Part shown: positions 33,625 to 43,317 of the stretch, piece by piece
Layout of the letters: each line of letters begins with the position of its first letter
How positions within the stretch are numbered: position 1 is the first letter of the stretch
From: Sphingobium bisphenolivorans
GTDB taxonomy: Bacteria > Pseudomonadota > Alphaproteobacteria > Sphingomonadales > Sphingomonadaceae
Reading direction: 5' to 3'
Length of the DNA stretch: 64,000 nucleotides
NCBI RefSeq assembly: GCF_000412635.1
Contig: NZ_ASTG01000005.1
Coordinates: 1 to 64,000 of the forward strand
Notes under the pieces: model-generated
The model's input: only the letters and a program-made list of their open reading frames with translations
Database searches by the model: none
Told to the model about the DNA's origin: nothing
Translations under genes and position numbers: made by a program

Positions 33625-34202
33625 AGGCCTCCCCCAAGCAGGTCGCTGGCGGTTATAAGGGCCTGAGCGACATCCACGATCTTCTTCCCCTGGTTCATCG
33701 CGCTCGATCGCAGCAGCGCATAGGCGTCCGGTTCATTGAGGCCGCGCTGGCTCATCAGGATCGACTTGGCGCGATCGATGATCTTGCGGTCGGACAGCTG
33801 GGTGCGCGCCTCGTCCAGTTCCGACTGGATCTTCGCAAAGGCGTTGAAACGGCGCACCGCGAGTTCCAGCACCGGCTTCACCCGCTCCTTGCGTAGCCCG
33901 TCGACGACATAGGCCGAAACGCCTGCATCGATGGCCGCGCCGATCATCGACTCGTCGGACTGATCGACGAACATCGCGATCGGCCGGGCCAGGGCGCGGC
34001 TGACCGACAGCATTTCCTCAAGCGTGTCGCGGCTGGGACTGCCGAGGTCCATCAGCACGACGTCGGGCGCCATGCGCTCCAGCCGCGCGACGAAGCCGCC
34101 GCGCGGTGGTACGATGTGGATATCGTCATAGCCCGCCTCGCGCAGCCCTTCCTCCAAGACCGTCGCGCGCAGGCCACTGTCGTCGATGATGACGATTCGC
34201 AT
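33621..34202 (-). CDS. nasT: ANTAR-domain antiterminator NasT
   Basis: 193 residues. Residues 1-120 form a receiver-like domain (RIVIIDDSGLRATVLEEGLREAG; the phospho-acceptor region reads APDVVLMDLGSPSRD), and residues about 125-190 form the ANTAR RNA-binding domain (ELDEARTQLSDRKIIDRAKSILMSQRGLNEPDAYALLRSSAMNQGKKIVDVAQALI). It should bind the two-hairpin leaders in front of narK and nirB and prevent termination. First gene of the nasT-nasS pair. Confidence 0.95.
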   Translation of the reverse strand: MRIVIIDDSGLRATVLEEGLREAGYDDIHIVPPRGGFVARLERMAPDVVLMDLGSPSRDTLEEMLSVSRALARPIAMFVDQSDESMIGAAIDAGVSAYVVDGLRKERVKPVLELAVRRFNAFAKIQSELDEARTQLSDRKIIDRAKSILMSQRGLNEPDAYALLRSSAMNQGKKIVDVAQALITASDLLGGGL

Positions 34203-34389
34203 GGGACCCCAAACCGTTTTGCCCTTCAGTGACCGCGATGCTGCGCCGCGTCAATCGCGCCCTTTGCGTAACGGTTGCGTCGCCTGGCAGACCGTTATAG
34301 CGTGGCCGCTCCATTTCGAAGGATGCCTATCGTGAACAACCCTCTGATCGCAAAGCCCAATTGCTGTGCCTTCAGGGAAGTTTTCGTTC

Positions 34390-35967
<1,578 letters not shown>

Positions 35968-35976
35968 GCAGCGCGC

Positions 35977-37500
35977 TCAATGCGCCTTGGACATATCCAC
36001 GGCGCCAGCGGGCTTCGGCGCGATCCACACCATGACGCTCGCAAGGAAGAAGATGAGAGCCGAGATGACGAAGATGTGGTTCATCGAAACCATGGACGCT
36101 TGCTGCTCGACCAGATTGGACAGCATCTGCGGCGCCTGCTCAGGCGAAAGGCCGGCATCCACGAGGCGCGTCCCGACGTCCGGTCCAAGCGCGTCCACCA
36201 GTTCGTTGCGGGACACCCGCTGTCCATTGCCCCAACCGGTCAATACCAGCGACGTCGAAACGGCGACCGCAAGCGTACGGAGGAAATTCTGCATCCCCGC
36301 CGCCGATGCCGTCTCCTCCGGCCTGACCGAGCCGAGCGTCAGCATCGTCAACGGGACCATGAAGAATGGCATCGCCAAGCCTTGGACGACTTGAGGCATC
36401 GATAAGGTCCAGAAATCTGCTGAAGTGGTCCAGTGGGACCGCCACATGGTGACGAAGCCCATCCATATGACAGAGGCAGAGATGATGAGCCGCACGTCAA
36501 TCTTGCCCAGTACTCGACCGGCCAGGGGAGCGACGAGGATCGCGGTGAGCGCCGTGAATGCTGTCACATATCCCGCCAGCTGCGCCGTGTAGCCGACGGA
36601 CGTCTGCAGCCATTGCGGGATCATGACGATGCCTGCGAAATAGGCGCCGAAACAGAGTGACAAGGTGATGACGCCGGACGTGAAGCCGGCATGCCGGAAC
36701 ACCCGCAGATCAACGATCGGATGCTCCTCGGTCAGTTCCCAGATGATGAAGACCAGGAATCCTATGCCCGCCATGACCGCCAGCGCTACGATCAGCGGGT
36801 CGGCGAACCAGTCATGATCGCGGCCAATGTCGAGCATGATCTGAAGGCAGCCGATCCAGAAGATCAGCAGGCCCAGTCCCGCCAGATCGACCGGCAGCTT
36901 GCGCCGTTCCGTCTCGGCCGGGCCGAGCAGGACAAGCGCGAAGAATATACAAACCGCTGCGACCGGCAGGTTGATGAAGAAGATCCAGTGCCAGCTCCAA
37001 TTGTCGCTGATATAGCCGCCGATGATCGGTCCGGCAGCGGGGCCGGCCAGCGTCGTCATCGTCCATATGGCCATCACACGTCCCCGCGTTTCGGGCGGGA
37101 AGATCCGCATCAACAGCGTCTGCGACATGGGCATGAGCGGCCCGCCGCACAGCCCCTGGCCGACACGGCAGGCGACCAGCATGCCTAAAGTGGGGGAAAG
37201 GCCGCACAGCAGGGAGAAAAGGCCAAAGCCCACCATGCTGGTGGTGAAAACGCGAACCGCACCGAAGCGCTGGGCCAGCCACCCCGCCAACGGGACGCAG
37301 ATGGCGTCGGCCACGGCATAGGATGTGATGATCCATGTGCCCTGGTCCGGCGCTATGCCGAGATTGCCGGCGATGTGCGGGACGGAGACGTTGGCGATCG
37401 TCAGGTCCAACACGACCATGAAATTGGCCATCGCCAGCACCAGCCCCGCCAGCATGCGCTGGCGCGGGGTCATGGCAGCGATCTGCGCCGGGTTATTCAC
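35977..37500 (-). CDS. emrB: DHA2-family multidrug efflux transporter (EmrB type)
   Basis: 507 residues with 14 membrane helices. DHA2 features are NFMVVLDLTIANVSVPHIAGNLG (first helix and loop with the conserved D), YAVADAICVPLAGWLAQRFGAVRVFT, GQGLCGGPLMPMSQTLLMRIFPPETRGRVMAIW and GPIIGGYISDNWSWHWIFFINLPV. A GTG start at 37500 is preceded by AGGAG. It is the last gene of nodT-emrA-emrB, 9 bp after emrA. It exports hydrophobic drugs through the EmrA and NodT-like partners. Confidence 0.94.
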   Translation of the reverse strand: MNNPAQIAAMTPRQRMLAGLVLAMANFMVVLDLTIANVSVPHIAGNLGIAPDQGTWIITSYAVADAICVPLAGWLAQRFGAVRVFTTSMVGFGLFSLLCGLSPTLGMLVACRVGQGLCGGPLMPMSQTLLMRIFPPETRGRVMAIWTMTTLAGPAAGPIIGGYISDNWSWHWIFFINLPVAAVCIFFALVLLGPAETERRKLPVDLAGLGLLIFWIGCLQIMLDIGRDHDWFADPLIVALAVMAGIGFLVFIIWELTEEHPIVDLRVFRHAGFTSGVITLSLCFGAYFAGIVMIPQWLQTSVGYTAQLAGYVTAFTALTAILVAPLAGRVLGKIDVRLIISASVIWMGFVTMWRSHWTTSADFWTLSMPQVVQGLAMPFFMVPLTMLTLGSVRPEETASAAGMQNFLRTLAVAVSTSLVLTGWGNGQRVSRNELVDALGPDVGTRLVDAGLSPEQAPQMLSNLVEQQASMVSMNHIFVISALIFFLASVMVWIAPKPAGAVDMSKAH

Positions 37501-37509
37501 AAGCCGCTC

Positions 37510-38667
37510 CTATTCGCCGGAGAGGTCGATTTCCGCTTCCATGGAGAGGCCGACGCGCAAGGGATGCGCAGCCAGTTCCTTGGGATCGAGGGCGATGCGA
37601 ACGGGCAGCCGCTGGACGACCTTGATCCAGTTGCCGGTCGCATTCTGCGCCGGGATCAGCGCCATGGACGAGCCGGTACCGGCCGAAAAGCCAACGACCT
37701 TGCCATGATAGACGACGTCGCCACCGTAGAGGTCTGAGGTGAGCGTCGCCGGCATGCCGACCCGCACGTAACGCAGCTGCCGTTCCTTGAAGTTCGCATC
37801 GACATAGACTTGCGAGATGGGAACGATGCTCATGATCGGCGTGCCCTGCGCCACCCGCTGGCCCACCTGCACCTGCCGGCGCGTCACGACGCCGTCGATC
37901 GGCGCGCGGATGATCGTGCGCTCAAGGTCGAGGCGCGCATTGTCCAGCTTCGCCTTGGCAACCAGTACGGCGGGGTCGCTGTCGACCGTCGAGCCGCGGA
38001 CCAGCGCCTCGTTGGATGCGAGCTGGCCCTCCGCCGCGCCGCGTGTCGCCTGCGCCGTCGTCACGCCGGCGCGCGCCTGCTGCAGCGCGGCTTGCGCGGC
38101 GGCATAGGCCTTGCGCGCGCTGGTCAGTTCCTCGCCGGAAACGGCGCCATTAGGGGCAAGTGCCTCACGCCGGCGCAGGTCCACCCGCGCCTTGTCGAAA
38201 TCGGCCTGCGCCGCCGCAAGCTGCGCGCGCGCCTGGCCGATGTCGGCGCCGCGCGCCTCGACCTGAGCCGCCAAGGCGGAGCTGGTCGCCACCGTCTGGC
38301 GGAACTTGCGCCGCGCCTCGGCCAGGTCCGCCTCGGCCTGCGCGATGGCGATGCGCGCGTTTGTCGGATCGAGCTTCACCAATATGGCACCGCGTTTGAC
38401 CGCTTGGGTGTCGCTCACCAGCACTTCGGTCGCCTGCGCGGAAATAAGCGGCGTCACCTGCGCACTCTCGGCATTCACATAGGCATTATCGGTGCTGACC
38501 TGATGGCGCCCCACCAGCACATACCAGAGTCCATAGATCGCACCGATCACCAGAACCGCCAGCCCCAACCGCATCATCCATTTCTTGCGGGTTTCCAGAC
38601 GCTGCGCCTGGGCATCATCAGCCGCCCGGCTGGTGTCGGACGTGAATTCGGGGGTGGCGTCAGCCAT
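37510..38667 (-). CDS. emrA: membrane fusion protein of a drug efflux pump (EmrA type)
   Basis: 385 residues. One N-terminal membrane helix (residues about 35-52, LGLAVLVIGAIYGLWYVLV), then the biotinyl-lipoyl-like start STDNAYVNAESAQVTPLISAQATEVLVSDTQAVKRGAILVKLD, a long alanine-rich coiled coil (residues about 115-215) and the return strand IRAPIDGVVTRRQVQVGQRVAQGTPIMSIVP. It links EmrB to the outer-membrane channel. The ATG at 38667 overlaps the end of the nodT-like gene by 8 bp. Confidence 0.93.
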   Translation of the reverse strand: MADATPEFTSDTSRAADDAQAQRLETRKKWMMRLGLAVLVIGAIYGLWYVLVGRHQVSTDNAYVNAESAQVTPLISAQATEVLVSDTQAVKRGAILVKLDPTNARIAIAQAEADLAEARRKFRQTVATSSALAAQVEARGADIGQARAQLAAAQADFDKARVDLRRREALAPNGAVSGEELTSARKAYAAAQAALQQARAGVTTAQATRGAAEGQLASNEALVRGSTVDSDPAVLVAKAKLDNARLDLERTIIRAPIDGVVTRRQVQVGQRVAQGTPIMSIVPISQVYVDANFKERQLRYVRVGMPATLTSDLYGGDVVYHGKVVGFSAGTGSSMALIPAQNATGNWIKVVQRLPVRIALDPKELAAHPLRVGLSMEAEIDLSGE

Positions 38668-40177
38668 TGGGCAGGTCCTTGGACAGAGCGTCGTGAGCAG
38701 CAAAACCGCCGCCAAGCGCACGCACGAGAGCGATGTCAAGCGTGAAGGCGCTCGCCTCCAGCTCCGCGACGGACTGACGCGCCGCCAGCAACTGGTCTTC
38801 CACGTTCAGCACGTCGAGAAAGGTGAACAGCCCGCCTTCATAGCGCTGACGGGCGATAGCATAGGCGTCTTCGGAAGCGGCGAGCGCAGAACGGGCGTCG
38901 GCCAGCCTTCGTTCCAGCGTTCGCCGGGCGGTCACGGCGTCAGCGACCTGCTGATAGGCACCAAGAACGGTCTTGTCATAGACGGCGACCGCCTCGTCAT
39001 AAGTCGCGCGGGCGCCCCGATACTGGGCACTCAGCGCACCGCCATGGAAGATAGGCAGGCTGATCGCCGGACCCACATTACCGAACAGCGAATCCTTGCG
39101 GAACAGCTTGTCGGCGAAGGAGGACGGTCCGCCAGCAGGCGTGAATCCCGGGCCGAAAAGCGTTTCATAGCCGAGCGACTGGACCCCCACGAGCGCACCC
39201 AGGCGAATGGCGGGGAAGAAGTCGGCGCGGGCCACCTTGATGCGTTTCGCCGCCGCGTCGGTCCGGGCGAGAGCGCCCGCAATGTCCGGCCGCCGGGCAA
39301 CCAGATTGGTCGTCACATCGGCGGGCAGGCCGAGCGGCGTCAGACCGCTCAGCTTCGGCCGCGCGATCGAAAGGCCGCGATCCGGCCCGGCGCCGATCAG
39401 CGCGGCAATCTGATGCCGACGGACATCGATCGCCTGATCCGCGGCGGCCAGTTGCGCCTTGGCCGAGGCGACGGTGGCGTCCGCCTGCCGCTCGCTGCCC
39501 CTGGTCTCCAACCCGTTCTGACGCCGCTGCGCCACCAGCTTCTGGCTCGCGGTACGGATTTCCAGCGCACGCGCCTGAATGTCCCGATCCTCATAGAGCC
39601 GCGCAAGGTCGGCATAGGCGTCGGCGAGCGCGGTCGTGAGCGTCAGCCGCGCCTGTTGCGCGTCGATCTGCGCCGCCCGCTCCTCTGACGTGGCAGCGGC
39701 CAGAGCCGCGCGGTTCCGGCCCCAGAGATCAAGGTCAAAGCCCAGGTCCAGTGCGACCCGGCCGGTGCCGAGCCACCCTTGGGGAACGAAGTCCTTGGGC
39801 AAGCCCATATTATAGCTCTGCTTGGTCGCGCCCGCGCTGGCGTCCAGATCCGCCGAAGGTAACAAGCCCGCCCCCGCTTGCCGGGCGGTAGCGTTGGCCT
39901 GACGCAGCCGCGCTGCGGCGATGGCGATGTCCGGTGATCCGCGCAGCCCCTCCTGGATCAGCCGGTCCAGCTGTTCGTCGCCATAAACCTTCCACCAATC
40001 CTCCGCAGGCCAAGCGGCCTGGGCAGCTGCCAGGCTGCGCTCCGCCTCTATCGTCTCGGGCGCGCGCACAACCGGCTGCGGCCCGATATCAGGCACCGCC
40101 GCACAGGCCGACAACAGCAGGGCAGTCAGCACGACAGGCCCAGCAGGATAAAGGGAGAACAACCGACTCACGGGCAT
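38660..40177 (-). CDS. NodT family outer-membrane efflux lipoprotein
   Basis: 505 residues. A lipobox LLLSAC with cysteine at about residue 25 follows the signal segment. Two OEP repeats follow: LDRLIQEGLRGSPDIAIAAARLRQANATARQAGAGLLPSADLDASAG in the first half and ARADFFPAIRLGALVGVQS ... ISLPIFHGGALSAQYRGARATYDEAVAVYDKTVLGAYQQVADAV in the second. It is the outer-membrane channel of the EmrAB pump and the first gene of its operon. The start is 8 bp from one of the TetR-like operators. Confidence 0.94.
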   Translation of the reverse strand: MPVSRLFSLYPAGPVVLTALLLSACAAVPDIGPQPVVRAPETIEAERSLAAAQAAWPAEDWWKVYGDEQLDRLIQEGLRGSPDIAIAAARLRQANATARQAGAGLLPSADLDASAGATKQSYNMGLPKDFVPQGWLGTGRVALDLGFDLDLWGRNRAALAAATSEERAAQIDAQQARLTLTTALADAYADLARLYEDRDIQARALEIRTASQKLVAQRRQNGLETRGSERQADATVASAKAQLAAADQAIDVRRHQIAALIGAGPDRGLSIARPKLSGLTPLGLPADVTTNLVARRPDIAGALARTDAAAKRIKVARADFFPAIRLGALVGVQSLGYETLFGPGFTPAGGPSSFADKLFRKDSLFGNVGPAISLPIFHGGALSAQYRGARATYDEAVAVYDKTVLGAYQQVADAVTARRTLERRLADARSALAASEDAYAIARQRYEGGLFTFLDVLNVEDQLLAARQSVAELEASAFTLDIALVRALGGGFAAHDALSKDLPNG

Positions 40178-40184
40178 AACAAAC

Positions 40185-40200
40185 CGTACCAGCTAGTATG
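40185..40200. promoter_or_regulatory. imperfect operator at the nodT-emrAB start
   Basis: CGTACC-AGCT-AGTATG, two mismatches from a perfect palindrome, matching the half-site of the perfect copy at 40246. It lies just before the nodT-like start codon (40177). Confidence 0.55.
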
Positions 40201-40245
40201 AATATCGCCTTTGCGCGCGTTGCTCGGGCTTGTCAACCAAATTTC

Positions 40246-40261
40246 CGTACCCTATGGTACG
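40246..40261. promoter_or_regulatory. perfect palindromic operator before the tetR gene
   Basis: CGTACC-CTAT-GGTACG, a perfect 6-bp inverted repeat with a 4-bp spacer ending 4 bases before the TetR ATG. Together with the copy at 40185 it frames the 88-bp divergent region, so the regulator probably controls itself and the efflux operon. Confidence 0.7.
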
Positions 40262-40265
40262 ATAA

Positions 40266-40925
40266 ATGACGATGAGCAAGCATCTGTGCCCGCCCAGTCG
40301 GCGTGAAGCGAGGCGGCGCGACCGGCGAGAGGCGATAGTGGAGGTGGCTGCCCGTTCCTTTCTCGAAAATGGCTACGCCGCGACCACGATGTCGGGTATC
40401 GCCGCCACTCTGGGCGGGCCCAAGGGCACATTGTGGAATTACTTCCCGTCCAAGGAAGAATTATTCAGGGCTGTTCTGGAAGGACGCACTGCAAAATACC
40501 GGGAAGCACTTGCCGAAATGCTCGATAGCGGCGCGGAATTGGAAACGACGCTGTGCAGGTTCGGCAGCAACTTCCTGGAAAAGGTGACGACCCCCGAGGC
40601 GGTCGCTCTCCACCGGCTGGTCGTCTCGGAAGCCAACCGTTTTCCGGAGATGGGCGCGATCTTCTACGAACTGGGCCCTCTGCGTACCCGCACGCTCGTC
40701 GCGCAGTTTCTGAAAGGTGCCATGGATAGGGGCCAACTTCGGCCGGCGAACCCCACGACTGCCGCGCGGATGCTGATGTCGCTGCTGCTTTCAAATTTTC
40801 AACAGCTACTGGTGCTCGGCCAGATGGAACATGCCACGGCTGAACTGATGCATTCGGAAGTCGCCGAAGCCATCGGTTGCTTCCTGCGCGCCTATGCGCC
40901 CGATCAGGACAAGGCCGACCGTTAA
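40266..40925 (+). CDS. TetR family repressor of the efflux operon
   Basis: 219 residues. The N-terminal helix-turn-helix (RRREAIVEVAARSFLENGYAATTMSGIAATLGGPKGTLWNYFPSKEELFRAVLEG, residues about 19-70) is typical TetR; the rest is the ligand and dimer domain. It is divergent to nodT-emrA-emrB with paired operators between. No ribosome site is visible before either ATG at 40266 or 40272, and the operator abuts the start, so a leaderless or very short-leader message is likely. The inducing compound is unknown. Confidence 0.92.
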   Translation: MTMSKHLCPPSRREARRRDRREAIVEVAARSFLENGYAATTMSGIAATLGGPKGTLWNYFPSKEELFRAVLEGRTAKYREALAEMLDSGAELETTLCRFGSNFLEKVTTPEAVALHRLVVSEANRFPEMGAIFYELGPLRTRTLVAQFLKGAMDRGQLRPANPTTAARMLMSLLLSNFQQLLVLGQMEHATAELMHSEVAEAIGCFLRAYAPDQDKADR

Positions 40926-40975
40926 CCATTTCTTTGCGCCGCGCACCTACGCTTGCCTGTGCAGGAAGGTGCGAG

Positions 40976-41602
40976 ATGATGCAGTTTTGGAAGCGCAACG
41001 CGGCTCGGCCACGTTCGGAAACGATGGAAAAGCCTGCCTCCAGCACGGCGCGCCGGCTACGGCTGATGATGGTGGATGAGGACGCGACTTCCCGCGCGGT
41101 GATCGCCCGGCGTCTCTCTCATCTCGGCTATGATGTAGTCCTGGCGGAGAATGGCTTTGTCGCGGCCGCCATGCTGGTCGGCCGTCCCTTCGACCTGATC
41201 CTCATCGACATGGACATGGCCCTGCTGCCGGGCGTCGCGACGATGCGGAAGATTCGCGCGGCGGGCCTCGCTGACCAAGCCAGCTTCGTCATGATCAGCG
41301 GACGGCAGGACAGCGCTTCAGCAGTCGAGGCGCTGGAAGCCGGCGCCGACGACCATATCGTCAAACCCTATGTTTTCGATCTGCTCGACGCTCGGCTGCG
41401 CCATCTGTGCGCGCGGGCGGAGCAGCTGGGCGCGCTCACCCGCCACAATGCGGAACTCGACGCACGCATCGCCCGCCGCGCGGTGGAACTGGGCGAAACG
41501 CGGGAGGCTCTCAAGGAAATGCAGGCCGACCGCGCGCGGCTCGTTTCCTCGCTCCAGGCTTTGCATGATGAGGTCGAACGGCTGACCGCCGGGCGTAACT
41601 GA
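40976..41602 (+). CDS. orphan response regulator with a C-terminal coiled coil
   Basis: 208 residues from an ATG at 40976 (ATG at 40979 is equally likely; AGGAAGG lies upstream). Residues about 29-145 form a receiver: LMMVDEDATSRAVIARRLSHLGYDVVLAENG, the phospho-Asp in DLILIDMDMALLPG, Ser/Thr in FVMISGR and the Lys in HIVKPYV. Residues about 150-208 are helical and charged, with no DNA-binding domain. No kinase gene is adjacent. It may act by binding another protein. Confidence 0.85.
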   Translation: MMQFWKRNAARPRSETMEKPASSTARRLRLMMVDEDATSRAVIARRLSHLGYDVVLAENGFVAAAMLVGRPFDLILIDMDMALLPGVATMRKIRAAGLADQASFVMISGRQDSASAVEALEAGADDHIVKPYVFDLLDARLRHLCARAEQLGALTRHNAELDARIARRAVELGETREALKEMQADRARLVSSLQALHDEVERLTAGRN

Positions 41603-41605
41603 AGG

Positions 41606-42562
41606 CTATCGCTTCAGCCAGTGCGTCGCGCCGAACCAGCCAGCGATTCCCGCCGCCATCGCGACGCAGACGCCGACTACCCCCCAGAAGGCCCACGGCT
41701 CGTGCGCGAAGGGAATTCCTTCGACATTCATGCCGAGCAGACCCGTCAGAAAGGTCAGCGGCAGGAAGACCAGGGCGACGACGGAAATGATCAGCGCCTG
41801 GCTGTTCATCTGTTCGGCGCGCAGGTCCGTCAGTTCTTCATGCGCGAGCGCGGATCGTTCGCGCACGGCTTCCAGTTCCTCCGCCATGCGGGCGCAGCGA
41901 TCGGCCGCTTCCTGAAGGTGCAGCCGATCCTCCGGCTCCAGCCATGGCGCGTCAGCCAGGGAAAGCCGTTCCAGCGCCTGCCGCTGGGGCGCGATGAAGC
42001 GGCGATAGCTGATCGCCGTAGCGCGAATGGCCGACACCTGCCGCCGCGCCTCCGCCGGGCCATGATCGCTGAGCGCGCTTTCGATCTCGTCCAACCCGTC
42101 GCCGAACTCCGCCACCTGCGGGTCGAGCGCCTCGGTGATCTGCTGGGCGAAGGCGGCGATCAGGTCGCCGGGGTCGCGGATCTGGCCTGCCAGCATCTGC
42201 GCGCGCACCGGCGCCATCGCAGCGAGCGGACGGTAGCTTACCGAAATGACCCGCGCCTGCTCGGCCCAGAGGCGGATCGACACCAGCGGATCGCCTGACA
42301 TATCATTATCGGCGCCGAGGCCGCGCAGGTTGATCAGCGCGCCGTGCAGCATCAGCGTGCAGCGCGGCCGCGTCTCCTGCGCCAACAGCGCGGACAGCGC
42401 CGCCTCGGGCATATGGTCGCAGCGGGACGCGACCTCCCGCGCATCCTCCTGCCAGCCATCGGCATGAACCCAACTGAACGGGATCGTGTCGGCATGGGCG
42501 CAAAATTCATCGAGCGACATCTCGCGCGCACGGCTTCCGTCATGCACGAAGACCTGGCTCAT
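41606..42562 (-). CDS. CorA-type zinc transporter (ZntB-like)
   Basis: 318 residues. The long helical cytoplasmic part ends in two C-terminal membrane helices, with the conserved GMNVEG motif (a GxN variant) in the loop, LTGLLGMNVEGIPFAHEPWAFWGV. This GMN is shared by CorA and ZntB. SYRRFIAPQRQALERL in the middle is typical of ZntB. It overlaps the siroheme synthase gene by 4 bp and is likely co-transcribed with lysA. Ion selectivity is not certain. Confidence 0.88.
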   Translation of the reverse strand: MSQVFVHDGSRAREMSLDEFCAHADTIPFSWVHADGWQEDAREVASRCDHMPEAALSALLAQETRPRCTLMLHGALINLRGLGADNDMSGDPLVSIRLWAEQARVISVSYRPLAAMAPVRAQMLAGQIRDPGDLIAAFAQQITEALDPQVAEFGDGLDEIESALSDHGPAEARRQVSAIRATAISYRRFIAPQRQALERLSLADAPWLEPEDRLHLQEAADRCARMAEELEAVRERSALAHEELTDLRAEQMNSQALIISVVALVFLPLTFLTGLLGMNVEGIPFAHEPWAFWGVVGVCVAMAAGIAGWFGATHWLKR

Positions 42563-43317
42563 CGTGCCATCTCGAGCCAGAGCGAGAGTCCCTCGCCCGG
42601 CTCATCCGGCATCGCTGTCATGTCCAGCCGCACCGCATCGGCACGCGCACGATCAAGGATCGCTGCGGGAACATCAGGCGCATGATAGACGCGGTCCGCC
42701 TCCCCCAGCAACCGAGCGGCGCGCAGCGTCAGTTCGTCCGGGTCGACCGAAGCAAGCCGGATGATTTCAAGTCGATTTGCCGTGCCTTCCTGCTGTTCCG
42801 CCAGCCAGCGCGGCACCGCATCGGCCGACTTGCCGGACAGCGGGTCGATCAGCCCGCCCGCCGCCAGCCCGCCATCTATCGCACGGCGCCGAGCAGCCGC
42901 ATCGGGCCAGCGCGTCCTTATGACCCCGCGCGCGTCATGCAGCGCGCTCGCCAAAGCGCCCAGCCGGGCCGGCAGCAAAGCCTCGATCCGCTGCCGCAGC
43001 GCCTTGGCAAGGCCGGCGGATGCGCCGCCCGTGCCGATCGCGATCAGTACCGGCTCCCGATCCACGATGGCGGGCAAGGTAAAGTCGCACAGTGCGGGCT
43101 TGTCCGTCGCGTTGACCAGGATACCGCGCGCCTTCAGGCGGGCCACGGTCGCCTCATCACCATCCGCGACGATGGCGAGGGCGGCGTCCTCCGTCTCCCC
43201 AACGATGCTCGCCCCTGCGCGTTCGAGCAGGCGGCGCTTGGCTTGCGCAAGCTCGCCTTCCCCGGTCAGGATGACCGCCCGCCCTTGCAACCGCAGGAAG
43301 ACGGGCAGGCTCTGCAT
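42559..43317 (-). CDS. precorrin-2 dehydrogenase/sirohydrochlorin ferrochelatase with truncated methylase tail
   Basis: 252 residues from an ATG that overlaps the lysA stop (TGATG). Residues 1-140 match the N-terminal CysG/Met8 domain: FLRLQGRAVILTGEGELAQAKRRLLERAGASIV, ILVNATDKPALCDFTLPAIVDREPVLIAIGTGGASAGLAKALRQRIEALLP. It makes siroheme from precorrin-2. After about residue 185, IIRLASVDPDELTLRAARLLGEADRVYHAPDVP resembles the start of a methylase domain, but the protein stops before its catalytic parts. A complete SUMT is at 24.3 kb. The enzyme supplies NirB cofactor. Confidence 0.87.
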   Translation of the reverse strand: MQSLPVFLRLQGRAVILTGEGELAQAKRRLLERAGASIVGETEDAALAIVADGDEATVARLKARGILVNATDKPALCDFTLPAIVDREPVLIAIGTGGASAGLAKALRQRIEALLPARLGALASALHDARGVIRTRWPDAAARRRAIDGGLAAGGLIDPLSGKSADAVPRWLAEQQEGTANRLEIIRLASVDPDELTLRAARLLGEADRVYHAPDVPAAILDRARADAVRLDMTAMPDEPGEGLSLWLEMAR

